From Deuterostichococcus epilithicus (taxonomy: Eukaryota; Chlorophyta; Trebouxiophyceae; Prasiolales; Stichococcaceae), in assembly GCA_033439295.1 (NCBI GenBank), contig JAVTLE010000005.1, forward strand, positions 856,501 through 920,500: 64,000 bases of DNA. The letters are read 5' to 3'. The translations under genes were made by a program, and so were the position numbers. Within the stretch, counting starts at the first letter, position 1. Each line of letters opens with the position of its first letter. The notes beneath the pieces were generated by a model. The model worked only from the letters and a program-made list of their open reading frames with translations. It was not told where the DNA came from and ran no database searches. This document shows, one piece after another, positions 1-11,535 of this stretch.

Positions 1-2789
1 ATCCTGCCGGCCCTACTCGCAAGCCGCCGAGCCCTGCCCGCAGTATGCAGGCCCAGCAGGCCGGGACGACGCGCCCGTCGGCCGCGCCTACAGCTGCCGC
101 CAGCCGCCAGCGTCACTGCCGCCGCTGCGGCACCATGGTGGCCACTGCCATGAGGCGTTCGACACACCACACCCTGCTCGTGAGAGGTACCGCGCCCCGT
201 CGCCGCCACCGCCGCTGCCATCCCTGCATCTGGACCCGCCGCAGTCGCCACTGTCCGACGACTCCAGCTACCTGGCGCTGCCGGTGGCGCCACACGCGGC
301 GGGCGGGCGCCACAGGCGTGTCGCCGTCGGCGAGCCCGGCGGGCCTGGCTTCTCCGAACCTTCACAGAGCTACGGCAGCCTCGCGGGTGACGGGCCGCTG
401 CAGGGGGGCCGATTCCCTCATGCCGACTATCACGACGAGCAGCAGCAGCAGCACGGGGACCGGGCGCGGCGCCGCCGGCAGCAGGCCGCGGAGGCTTGGT
501 CGTCGCCAGAGCCGCCGGCGCACAAGCGGCTGCGCGGCCAGCGAGGTCATCTTGATGACAGGTGCAAATCATCGCATGTGGAAACCCCACTTGCTGCTCG
601 CATGGCACCCGAGGCAGCGAAGCAGTTCCAACAGTGGTGGCCATCAAGTCTGCAATGCTGCAAACTTCGCTTCAGGAGCCTCCACAGGACAGTCTGCTGA
701 GGTCCTGCGCACAGTTCAATGCTTACTCGGCAGTGCACGCCGCAGGGCTGGAGCCAACGCCCGGTGGAGTGCAGCCGGTGATATCGACGAGTTTGGCGTG
801 CGCATGGACAGCGACGTTGGCGCAGATTTCAAGGACGACCAGCACCAGCCCGGCAGGTGTGCCAATGTCCTTGGAAGCTGACCACACGTGCTGCTGGTGC
901 TCGATTCACTGCAAGTCTTTTGCCTCCAGCTTGCACCCGGCACTTGTGCCGCAGGCAGAGTTTCACACCACCGTCCGGCGCAACATGCAGCGCCGACAGC
1001 TGGCGACCTTGCCCTGCATCCGAGATAGCAATGCAAGGGGATGAAGCCACAGTTTCAGGAAGATGGTACCAGTCAGAGCTGGTGCGACCTGCAACCACTA
1101 GGCGGCAGTGGGTCGCGCCCGGCGCGGGCCACTCGGCGGCCGCCGGTGCCACGCCACCCGCGCCGCAGCAGCGGCCCCGCGCCTTCCAGCCCCCGGTGCT
1201 GCCGCAGCGGCGCGCGGNACAGCAGCNNACNGCGGAGCCGGGGGCGCTGGGACCGGGACACGCAGCAGGCCCCGGCGCGGTGGCGGCACAGGGGACGGCG
1301 CAGCCCTGGCGCCTGGGCTTCGATCGCGACTGGGACCCGCTGGCAGTCCTGCAGGCGAGTGGCATGTCGGACGCCAGGCGCATCTGGCATGTGTGGTGGT
1401 GCTGACCAGCAACAGCAATCCGTCTTGCAACCCCCTTGCTCATGAAACGGGCTGCTTGCAGCTCGGGCTGCTGGCAGCAATCTCAGCGATCGGGTTGACC
1501 TCAGCGCTGGCGCTGTGCCAGTCGTTAGCAACCAAAGCAACTTTGCCACGACTGCCCGCCTCGTGACAGTAAGGCTTTGGGCTTCAGCCACACCAAGGCG
1601 TGCTGCCCTTGCTTGCTGCAGAACCACCTTAATAAGAAGCGGGGCGGCGGCCGTGGCGGCGGCCAGCTGCCGCCGGTGCGGCTGCCCGCGCGTCGCCGCG
1701 CCGCGGCCGCCGGCGCTCGCCCGCCGGCCTGCTCATCGCCGGCAGCCCCGGCGGCGCGCTGGGCTTCGGCGGCCGCTTCCCGGAGCCGGCGCGCAGCCCT
1801 GCCGCCTTCTGGCACCGGCCGGCCGACTTTGGCACTGGGCAGTCGCCCTTCCAGGGTGGGTGCCTCGAAACTTTGTTGTGCCTAGGCACTCTGGTCAGCG
1901 CCATCCGTCCTCCTGCCGTCACCAGCATTGTGGTGTCTGGGCTGCAGTCGAGCGGATCTATCCGCGGCGTCTGCTTCTGTGATGCCACCCAGCCAAAGGA
2001 AGCGGCAGGTTGCAGGCTTATCGCGAGCCCCTGATAGCCGGCCTGCCATGCTGACAGCAGAGAGCTTGAGAAAGGATTGCTACTGCAGGGCGCCAGCAGC
2101 CAGGCTCCTTCGATGACGCACAGCTGGATGGCGGCTGGAGTGACGAGGAGCCACCGCCTCGAGCGCATCGGACTGCCCCGCAGCTGCAGCCGCGACAGCA
2201 GGTGACCTCTGGTGCTGCCACAATGGATGTACTAGTCCCGTGCGCTTGTGTGCCAATCCGCTCAACAGCCACAATTCAGTACTGTGCACAGGGTGCTGCA
2301 TGGGGTGGGCACGGCGACTTGTCGGACGAGGACGAAGGCAACCAAGCTTTGCCGCCGCCGCGGGGGCGCCATGTGCCGGCTGCCGTCGCGTGCCGCGCTG
2401 GTGGCGGCTGGCGGCCCGCTGCTGCGCTGCCGGCGGCGGGCCTGCAGGCTGGCCAAGGACCGCAGTCGCAGCCGCAGGCCTTCCGCAGCTGGACACCCAG
2501 CATCGGCACACCGGCGCATGAGTACGACAGGTGCAGCTGCAGTTCCTCAGTGCGTCCACGAAGTACCTTGTGCAGCTGCCGCGCATGCGATGTGACAGCT
2601 GGGCTCCGCTGCAGTCTGCATGACACGCCATGCAGACAACTACACCTGTATCTGCCGGCTGCAAGTAGGATGTCAAGGTGTGTCAAACAGTGTCTTGTTC
2701 CCGCGCAGGCGTCCCAAGCGGACACTTGGGTACGCCCGCGGCCTGGGAGGCGACCCCAAACAGACGCAGCTGATGTGGCGGTAGCTGAT
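1..2789 (+). CDS. Unknown disordered Pro/Gly/Gln-rich protein, 5' end outside the window
   Basis: I do not recognise this protein. A coding-like frame runs from about 44 to 552 and contains SDDSSYLALPVAPHAAGG, a QQQQ run and a basic stretch ending in HKRLRGQRGHLDD. Further likely exons are about 1110-1354 (ends WRLGFDRDWDPLAVLQ), 1640-1857 (ALGFGGRFPEPARSP), 2102-2200 (FDDAQLDGGWSDEEPPPR), 2296-2529 (DLSDEDEGNQ, ends SIGTPAHEYDR) and 2706-2789 (LGYARGLGGDPKQTQLMWR, then TAG). The composition suggests an intrinsically disordered nuclear or regulatory protein, but that is inference. Ambiguous bases at 1218, 1227-1228 and 1231 lie within the second exon. It could also be two genes; the exon linking rests only on strand and splice-like signals. 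Confidence 0.45.
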
Positions 2790-3235
2790 GTGGCGCTTAC
2801 AGCATGATGAACTTACTACACGAGGCAGTGGGAACGAGCTGCGATGACCTTTGTACAACGTTACGTGCAGGATACCCTGCCCCGAGATGATACACCAGCA
2901 GGATGTTCGTGGCGGCAGTCTCGTGTAGTGGGTTCCTTTCCGACCCCGTCTAGGATTTAGCTTTGGTGCAGTAAACGATATGATGTGCATCGATATGCGC
3001 AGAAATCATGGCCGCAGGCGGTCTCACCGTGTTTCTAAGCCACATCGTGATGACCGATGATCGTGCTGCTCCACATTCAACACAATACACAGAGGGACAG
3101 CGGCGGTCCACATACAGCAATATTATGGCTTTGCCAAAGAATCGTAAACATTGAACTGCTGTACGTAAAGCCAGTGCCACATTGCCCCTCCATACACCAC
3201 CAAATGCTGGATTAGCGTGCACGCTGTAGATACAT
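2790..3235. other. Convergent intergenic region
   Basis: This stretch lies between the stop of the unknown plus-strand gene and the stop of the secreted minus-strand gene. It should hold both 3' untranslated regions. I see no convincing coding frame, RNA gene or repeat. Confidence 0.5.
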
Positions 3236-5848
3236 TCAGCACTGCACCGCCAGCTTCTGGAAGGACACGAACGGCAGCGTGGTGTTCTGGCGCAGCACCT
3301 GCTGCGCCGCGGCCTGCACCACAGAAACACTAAGGAGAATCTGTCCTAGTATGGCGAAGAGTTGGCATTGTGAGGCGCGCTGTCAGCATGCCTGCGCCGG
3401 CCCTGCTGCGCCAACCAATGCAGTTCTGCTCGCAACGGCTGCAGGTCCAAGGCCCTGGATCAGGCGCAGATGCTGGCTGACGAAAGGGCCCTGAGGCTCA
3501 AACTCAAATAGCAGTTCTACCGGTGCCGGCGCCATGTAAAACGGATATGCAAGTCGGGAGCCTGAGTGCATCGCACCGGCGTCATTGTGACATTGACGGT
3601 GCCGTAGTAGCCATCTGACACGGTCACTGTGAAGCCATAGTAGGACTGGCTGCCGGCTGCCAGCCTCAGCTTTGATATGATGTACCTCTTGGGCCCCGCC
3701 ACACTGAAGAACTCAGGCCCGATGCCCGGCACCGGCTGCACAGCAGGCGCCACTAGATTTGAAGCTTTAGGTGACTTCACGCTTCCTAAGTTCGAATCAA
3801 ATGAACCAGTCTGACCGTGGCAAACGCAGTTGCTGAGCAACAACAGCAGTGTGAACGTTAGGCTGTGCGTTTGGCAGCTCGCCGCATGGTGGCAGGTGTG
3901 TGCAGCATGATCGGCTGGCATCTGCATGCTGCTGGGTGCGTGAAGACCTGCGTGAAGACGGCCGCCAGCTTCGTGGCAGACCGGTCAGTGGCGGGCCCCA
4001 GCCGCGGAGTGTATGCCAGCCCCAGCGCATACAGCTCCGCCACTTGCCTGCGCCACAATCAACACCTACATGAGTTTTTTTGGTGCGCCGGCTCAAGCCA
4101 AGTGCCCGATAGCAGCACTACTGCTCCTCAGAACACAAGACTGCAACATGCTGACCTGATCTGGGCTGTAACATATGCATGGTGCCCAGAACAAGCGACG
4201 GATCCTTTCGAGAAACTGGCATGGTTTCCCTTGCAGGTCAACTTCTGGAGTCAGAACTTGAGACGTTGCCTTTTGTATCTGTCGCACCGGCTGCGGACGT
4301 TGGTAGTGATGGAGGTCCCCGGGAAGCGCTCCCCGCATGCGTCCACGACGCTGGCGGCGGAGACGTCCACCACAAGTTGCGTGGCGTTGGTGGCCAGCGG
4401 GTTCAGCAGTGGCGCGTAGCCCCGGATGTACAGCGCCTTGCAGTCCGACGTCTGTCAGACATACAGCATTATGGACCTCAAAATTGGCGACTGCTGCGTG
4501 CTTTGTGCATGGCGCATCCTGCCAGTTCAATGTCATGCACGGTTTTGGATCGCAACCCCCGCCTGATTGGAAGCACACCCAGCGGTGGGGCAACTGCCAC
4601 ACCCTTTGGGCATGAGAACTCCGCTGGCTGGTCGCCAGTTGCATGCGACTAGCAAAGTGCAGCCCGTCAGGGCTTTGTTGGGCCTTGCCTCATACACGGC
4701 GGTGATGGTGGCGTCGGACTCGGGCGAGAATGGCGGCGCGGGTTGCACATAGCCGCCCGTGCACGCGGGCGCGGTGATCTCCGCCAGCTCGGGCGCAACT
4801 GACTGCAGCACGCTGGTCAGCGCATTGGTATACAGCCGGATCTGGGCGCTGTTTATGTACTGCACCGGGTGGCTGAACAGGACCTGGGCCTGCCCACGCA
4901 ACACGCAACAGTGTTTTGGCCTTGCGTCTCTGCAATGTGGCACTGCAGGTGAGCGCACATGGCAATTGCCGCATGTCATGTCTTCATCCTGCCCAGACCG
5001 TTATCTACAGGACAGATGCCGCCGGAGCCAAAGTGCATGATGATGACTTCGCAAGGACCTGAAAGAAGACATAGTCCTGGGTGTTGTTGGGGCCGACAAG
5101 GTCCGGCGTGATATACAGCGACGACCACTCCGTGCTGGAGGTGGCGTTGAGCAGGCGCGGGTCGCTGCTCGTGTTCAGGAAACTGGCGTTGGCGGAGCGC
5201 AGTGCCTGCGGCGGACAGAAGGAATGCCTAGAGAAGCGGATCTAGAGGACTCGTCCCGCAGCATTTGCAATCACAAGGCGACTGGTCGTCCGTCTGGACT
5301 GCAGAGCAGCTTGGCTTGAGGAATCAGAAGCCAATGAGTCTCGATGGATCACAGCGCGTGAGGCAGACTTGAGCGTGCTGACTCACCGCGTATGTCTCAG
5401 TGTCGCAGGTGCACTGAGGGAGAGGCAGTGTTGGCGGCGCAGGCGGCGATGCCATTGCCGCGAGGTCCATTACACTGCGAGCAAGGGTACGGCGCATCAC
5501 TAGGCTGATCCTCGAACCAAACATCAGTTTGTTTGTACGTTACACGTGCATACGAAAATGCCTCACCTGCTGGGAGGCTTCATGAGGTTGGGTGTGCCGC
5601 CGATGATGCCCTCCGCTGCAGGGATGGCGGGCAGCGCGGCCGCTGCCTGCGTCTGCTTCGCTGGCGGCGGCTGCATCATTCGTCCTGCGATCGGAAATTC
5701 AGGTGATAAAAATGTTACCTTACTGATTCCATGCAGGATACTCGGTATCCTCGGCTGCTCAACGCTTGCCTGGAGGGGCCGCAGCTGCCAGGCCGACGAG
5801 AACGGCCGCCAGCAGAGCGCGCAACGCTGACTTGCTGAGAAACGCCAT
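3236..5848 (-). CDS. Secreted N-glycosylated protein of unknown family
   Basis: The ATG at 5848 opens an exon encoding MAFLSKSALRALLAAVLVGL followed by AAAAPP, a clear signal peptide. About ten exons follow: about 5690-5570 (Pro/Ala-rich), 5486-5386 (LPLPQCTCDTETYA), 5220-5090, 4890-4689, 4455-4262, 4050-3955, about 3750-3580, an uncertain one about 3500-3400, and a last one ending QNTTLPFVSFQKLAVQC with stop at 3236. There are several N-glycosylation sequons (NAS, NTS, NAT, NNT, NVT, NTT), as expected for an extracellular or cell-wall protein. No transmembrane helix is obvious after the signal peptide. Introns after 5770 and 4689 seem to use GC donors. The middle exons are well supported by frame and signals; the two before the last are not. 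No enzymatic motif was recognised, so no function is proposed. Confidence 0.6.
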
Positions 5849-6387
5849 GCTGTTCCAGAATAACCTGCGTCTCGTCGCACGCACGCTCCCGGGCCGCCTC
5901 CCGAGTCTATCTCTGCGCGATCGCGTCTCGGAGTTCAGCCGCGCGCGGCGGTCCGAAGGATTCAGGCCATGCACACGCGCTTTGATGAAAATGTTGCACA
6001 TGTAAATTGCACTTGATGCTGCTTGTTAGGCAATGCGTTGCGGATTCGCACACGCTGATGTTGCGCAACACGCACCGTTTCGCCTGCCCCTTTGTCTCGA
6101 TCTTGGGCAGGCTGTGGCCCTGATACCCTCAAAATGCCATCAAAACAAATACTGAATCGGCCAAGCAACCATCGTCGTCGTGCGGCAGTCGTCTATAACT
6201 CTCAATCGTCTGTTCGTCAACTGTTTTTCGCCACAGGGTGGGAAATCCGCAAAGCACGCAACTGTCGTCTATGCCGGCCTTCAACACACTCAGCACTTGC
6301 AGTAGCCGAGACAAGGCTCATGCTCTGCTCCCGGTGCCGCCTCGGACCGAAATCATCCTCTCGGTTTGAAGAATTTTGCAACAAACC
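5849..6387. promoter_or_regulatory. Divergent upstream region (secreted protein / F-box glycosylase)
   Basis: About 540 bp separate the two divergent start codons. Both 5' untranslated regions and promoters must lie here. I see no TATA box I would defend and no coding frame of note. Confidence 0.4.
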
Positions 6388-7972
6388 ATGCCGATGTCAC
6401 ACTTGGAGTCGCTGCCTGACGAGTGCCTGCTGCTGATACTGGCCAAAGTCGACCTGCAGAGCCTCTGTCATGTATCTGGCACCTGCAAGTACTTGAGCGC
6501 AGTAATCAAGGTGCGTGCCAACACAGCAGCGGCGCAAGTAAATCTTAAGTAAGAGCCGCATGTTCTCAGCCAGGACCAGAGGTTGGAGCCACCGTCCAAT
6601 CCCCTTCCGCTGTGTTGCAGGACCCAGAACTCTGGCAGCGCCTCGCGGAGGCCAAGTGGGGACGTCAGGTCATTGCACTACGCGAGGGGCGGCAGACGGA
6701 CTGGGTGACATTCTGCAAGCACCGCATATGCCTGCGCACCATCAGGCACGCTGAGGCTGCAAATGTCCCACACCATCACGGTCACATGATTGTGCGGTGC
6801 TGCTATCAAACTCCATCAAACTTGCAGTGCAAGAATCATTTCACAATGTGTCACACCGCAGGCGGTCGCCCTTCAAGTTGGGACAGGAGAGCTTCCGCGA
6901 TCCTTTCGAGCATCTCGTTTGCTGTCTACTGTGCAGGTGCGCATGTGCCCAGAGCAGTACGCCGCTTGCTTTAAAATTCCTGCACTGCCCGCACCCATGT
7001 TTACTGCACGATGCTGGCTGCACGATGCTGGCTGTCGATCTGTGAAGGTGTGCCCCTACCGCAGCCGGACTTCCGGCAGTGCGGCCATCCACGAGGCGGT
7101 GCGGCGCTTCCTGCGGTGCTACCCGACACCCACAGCCGTGCTGGAGGCGCCCCCTGCGGAGGTGAAGCAGCTGATGGTGCGGCCGCTGGGTCTGGCGGAC
7201 GTGCGCTACAAGGCCGTGGCTGGCATGTCGCGTGCGTTTCTGGCCGAGGTGCGGCACGGCTGCTCAACTCGGCATCTGCTAGGGTCTGGCCCTGTTACAC
7301 CCTGTTACAGTGCCCTCGTCAGACAGGGGGTCGGGGTCCTCTTTACATGCAAGAGCGAGTTCGTGCCAGATCTTGACAGCTCGTGACTGCTGCACGAGCT
7401 GCTCATCGACCGGCACGCAAGCTGTGAAAGAGTTCTGGGCTGACGCCGCCTGACGCCGTGGCATCTGCTGTTTGCACAGGACTGGGCGGACGTGCAGGAA
7501 TTCTATGGCTGCGGCAAGTTCGTGTCCGACAGCTGGCGCATCTTTTGCCGCGGGGAGCTTTCGCTGCAGGGTGTGGAGGACGTAAACCTGCGGCGGTACT
7601 TGCGCTGGGCCAACACCGGCGTGATGGAGGACAGGAAACCCGCTGCAAGTGAGGAAGCTTCATGTCGTCTTATGTACTACATGATGCAGCTTCACCTTAT
7701 CGAGCAGACGGCCTGTTCGTTGCATTGATGTTTGTGCGCCATCATGCGGTCTGGTGAGCGTCGAAGCTATCTGTTTCGGCAGCCCTGTTTTCAACGAGTC
7801 TGACTGATGGCATGTGTGGAGTGCAGGGAAGCGGGTGGCAGAGGCCAAACTGCCTGCGGCGGGCACGCTGCGCAGCGGCGCCAAGCGCAAGGAAGGGCCG
7901 CCGCCGGCGGCACGCCGCAGTACACATGTCGGCCGCAAGGCAGCCGATGGAGGCGGCCGGGAATCTGTATAG
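6388..7972 (+). CDS. F-box protein fused to an MBD4-like DNA glycosylase domain
   Basis: Six exons keep phase throughout and give 273 residues: 6388-6510, 6621-6745, 6862-6936, 7065-7248, 7480-7648 and 7827-7972. Exons 1-2 encode a canonical F-box (LESLPDECLLLILAKVDLQS, then DPELWQRLAEAKWG), the fold that binds Skp1 in SCF ubiquitin ligases. Exons 3-5 encode an HhH-GPD glycosylase of the MBD4 type: QESFRDPFEHLVCCLLCSRT, TSGSAAIHEAVRRF, RPLGLADVRYKAV, FYGCGKFVSDSWRIF and GVEDVNLRRYLRW. The last two match the MBD4 helix-hairpin-helix and the segment with the catalytic Asp (the D of GVEDVNL). MBD4 removes T or U from G:T and G:U mismatches. The C-terminus is basic (AKRKEGPPPAARR), a possible nuclear localisation signal. 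No methyl-CpG-binding domain is seen. The junction joining the two domains uses a GC donor at 6746. Family calls are strong; the fusion is inferred from exon phase. Confidence 0.8.
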
Positions 7973-8280
7973 TGCAGCCCAGTGGACATGTGAAGTTTGG
8001 ACCCCTGACACAGTCGTGAACCCAGCAGCTCAGTTGTTTGTTTGAATCGGGCTTGAATAACCGATATTCTGGACGATAGAACATGGAATACTACTAACAC
8101 ATTGATCGCCCATCGGCCATCGCTGACTTTGCTCAAGGGATACTGAGTCCAACAAATAGAACTTAGTATCCCCTGCTTTGCTCGGGTCTGCAACACGAGC
8201 TCGTAGGGCATGCGTATTCCCATTTCCTCGCCACGTCCGTGCATGTGCCTTCAGGCCGGCGTTGATGCCTCATTCGCTGC
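7973..8280. other. Convergent intergenic region
   Basis: This is a short tail-to-tail gap between the F-box glycosylase and the TPR gene. Nothing beyond presumed 3' untranslated sequence is visible. Confidence 0.5.
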
Positions 8281-11200
8281 TCAGGGCTTTAATGGTGCCA
8301 TCGGCAGCACGCGGCGCAGCGTGAGGTTCAGGATGCAGCCGCTGCCCGCCCGCCCACCGCCCTGCTTCAGCGCGTCCAGATCCCCCAGGGTGGCCTCGAT
8401 GGGCTGCATGTTCAGCCCTCCGGCGCCCTCATAGTGCGCACGGCCCCTGGCCGCCCACTGCTCCGCCTCCGTGCTCCTGCACGGGATGAGTCAGGGTGGT
8501 GCGAATAAGAAGTCTCGACAACAAATTCAAAGCCAGGTTCGTTGGCAATCTTTGCGCGTCACCGCGGCAGGCCGTTCGAACAGCAAGCCTGCCCACAACA
8601 TCGACGTCAAGGCTCTGCATCGGGCTGTGTGCACTTGCATATATATCAACATGGGCGCAAGGGCAGCATGGTCCCTGCAGGGTGACACCGAGGGTGCCAG
8701 CATGTGTCTGACGATCCCGCACCGCTTGGGCAGCACTGTGAGCAGCTGGCTGTAGCGCCAGGCCAGCACCGCCGCGACGCTGGCATGCACCGGCAGGCCT
8801 TGTGCCTTCACGGGGCCGTCCGGCTTCGTATCCAGGCGCAGCCGCTTGACCAGCTCCCTGCGCCCGGCAAGCAGCCCTTCCCTGGCCAACTGCTGCGCAA
8901 GAGAAGCGACCGAAGAGAAGCGACAGTGGCTTTGCGCCACTATACCACAGCAGGGGTAGCGGTGGTGGTGTGGCACGTACGCCTAGCCACAGGGAGCAGG
9001 CCCCTCAAACTCAAGTGAGTGGAAGCAGGGTTCGCAGCAAGTCTGGTCCGTGCACCTAGCACAGCCAGCGAGACGGCGGACCCACACCTGTAAAGGCCCT
9101 CCGCGTAGCTCACGCGGGCAGTGCGGGCGTAGACCCGCGCCAGCTCAGCCAGGACAAGCGTGACGCGCGGGTGCGAATCGCCGCCGACAGCCTCCGCCGC
9201 CGCCAGCGCCTCGGCCAGAATGGCCTCCGCCTCCTCCTTCTGCCCGCCGTCGTGCAGCAGCTGCGCGCGGCCCAGCAGCGAGTCCGCCACAATGTCGCCC
9301 AGGTGCGTCTGCGGGCGAGGGCGGCGGACTTGAAAGGAGATTGTGCTGCAACATGAGCAGGCGTGTGCGGCTGCGGCTGCGGCTGCGTCACGACATGCTT
9401 GGTGCAATATGAGATTGGTGGTGCTGGCGTCCGCCAGGGCTGGGAGGGAAGCACACATGCGGATGGGGAACCGAAAAAACAGACGTGGTTCTGTGCCAGC
9501 AGACAGCAGACTGACGAGCAGAAGACTCGAGAGGCCGGAGAGCCCCTGCTCACCGGCGAGTGCAGGACGCCGGCGTCGCCCCTGCTGCCCTCGAGGTTGG
9601 CCTCGGCGGCCGCGGCGGCGGAGTTGTACAGCTTCGTGGCCTGCTCCACCTGCCTCTGGAGCACGAACACACGCAGCAGGCAGGGGTCAAGCCCTGGAAC
9701 GGGCTGCAGTGGCTTGCAAATCGCAGGTCAAGCCCTGAAACGGGCTGCAGTGGCTTGCAAATCGCAGGTCAAGTCTCTGGTCAAGGATGCCATGACCTCG
9801 GCCTGATGTTGGGAGCGCAGCAGCGGTGTGTCCTGTCAAGCCTTCCTAGGCAACGGGAAGCTGCCGGCTTGCAGATGCAGCAGGTGCATGGGCAAGTGAA
9901 AGATTGCTGAATCAGCACTGTCAGAGGAGGCCCCACCTGTGCCGCGCGCAGTGCGCCGACTTGCTTCAGCGCCGTGGGTATGAAGCGATCCCGGTCGGTC
10001 TCAGTCTCACGGCGCTGACTGCTGTGCTGAGCCAGCGCCATCACGGCGCTGGCAGTCGCATCGGCACCCCGCAGGTCGCCGATTGCTGCGAGATGCATGT
10101 GCGCTCGTCAGTGAGGTGTGTGGCGGGAGCCTGGCAGCCAGTGGGCATGGCAAGCCCAGCGTCCAGAGGCAAGTCATGAAATGTACCCACTTTCAAACTG
10201 AGTCTTATTGTGGACACCAGAGATTTCGGATTGCTTTTGTAAGGATGGACAACGAATGCGAGTATGAACTACAGCTCTTCGAAGAAGGCTGGGTTATAGC
10301 CCAGCTGCCTTACCGTGCTGCAGCGTGGCCACGTTGCTGTTGGCGAGCGTGAGCGCCTGCCACCGCCGCTGCTCCGCCCCAGACTGAAAGAACAGGCCCC
10401 GCGCCGCCTCCACTCCCTGCAGCAATGCACCTGAAGGTCGTTCCAGAATGCGCGTGCGGATGTGGGGCTCAGCCTTGCCTCGCAGCTGCCCTGGCGAGCC
10501 TGCCCGACACGATCAGGAGCGCCAACAGGCGATGTCAATCGTGCCGTCGCCGCTGATCCGCGCTCCAACGTGATGAGCGTGCTTCAACACATGCCAGGCT
10601 GCTGCAGACCCTCTGGGGCCTGAGTGCGAGGCAGCGACCACCAGCCGCACCTGCTCCGCCACGGTGGCAGCCATGGCATCCTCCCCGAGGGTGAGCCGGG
10701 CTCTCGTCTCCACCCAACCAGCCTCCATCTGCACTTCTGCCGCCAGGACCGCGTCCTCGTTCGCGCCCGGCTGAGGCAGGAGTGAGTGTTGCTTGTCACC
10801 ATGCGCCGCCTCTGAGATGTGACACCGAGGCAGACACCGCCGGCCTCGCTGCATCACTGGCGAGGCCGGAGCCTGTGACAAATGCAGCTCCTGGCTGACA
10901 TCGCAGCTGCGACGTGAGCGACACACCGCGAGGGCCGCAAGGGATGCGCTTTCCAAGGTCAAAGCTGGAAGGCGTCCTTCGCAGCGCACCTCCGCGGCCT
11001 GGGCAGCCCTGCTGGCCTCCTGCGCCAGCTCCACGATGCGGTGCCAGTTGCTGTCCTCCTGCTCCACGTCTGCCAGGGCCAGCAGCAGCCTGCGCGCAAG
11101 GCGAGGCGCAGCATCTGGGGCACCGCAAGACCGTAGGCTTGCAAGCCACCGCAGGGTTGTATAATGGAAACGAATCTTGGACGGCGGCGGGGCACGAGCA

Positions 11201-11535
11201 CCTGCCGGCATTCGCGCCCACGGGCTCGTCTGATCCCAGTCCCTGGCGCAGCACATCGCGCGCCTGATCCGGCTTGCCCTGCGCAGGTCATGGCGCAGGT
11301 GCGGTTGGGTGCTGGCTGTGCAGATCCTGATCGTGGCCGATGACGTGCGGGGACACCAGCTGCCCAGTATACGATTATTGTTGGGCCAAGTTCCACCTGT
11401 ACCCACCTGGCACTGCAGCCTTGCGTAGCTGATCATTTCGTCCACGACGTGGGTCTGCGCCGCGAACCACCTGACGCTGCCGAGGCTGGAGCTTGAACGA
11501 TGCAGCCGCAGACCCCTGAGGATCAAGTTGCTCAT
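8281..11535 (-). CDS. Tetratricopeptide-repeat protein, probably organelle-targeted
   Basis: The ATG at 11535 begins MSNLILRGLRLHRSSSSLGS, an Arg/Ser/Leu-rich stretch without acidic residues typical of a mitochondrial or plastid presequence. Helical exons follow: about 11100-10980 (LALADVEQEDSNWHRIVELA), 10770-10520 (ARLTLGEDAMAATVAEQVRL), 10420-10315 (FFQSGAEQRRWQALTLANSN), 10090-9935, 9670-9560 (QRQVEQATKLYNSAAAAAEA), 9310-9090 (KEEAEAILAEALAAAEAVGG, DSHPRVTLVLAELARVYA), 8890-8715 and a last one ending LRRVLPMAPLKP with stop at 8281. The helix-pair pattern with small residues at fixed spacing indicates TPRs of the kinesin-light-chain/TTC19-like type, scaffolds for protein binding. I cannot assign a specific orthologue. 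The exon 9670-9560 adjoins an intron holding a 41-bp tandem repeat. Confidence 0.65.
9685..9784. repeat. 41-bp tandem repeat in an intron
   Basis: The unit beginning GGTCAAGCCCTGGAACGGGC occurs at 9685-9725 and again at 9726-9766 with a single base difference, followed by a degenerate partial third copy. It lies within an intron of the TPR gene and looks like a recent local duplication. Confidence 0.85.
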
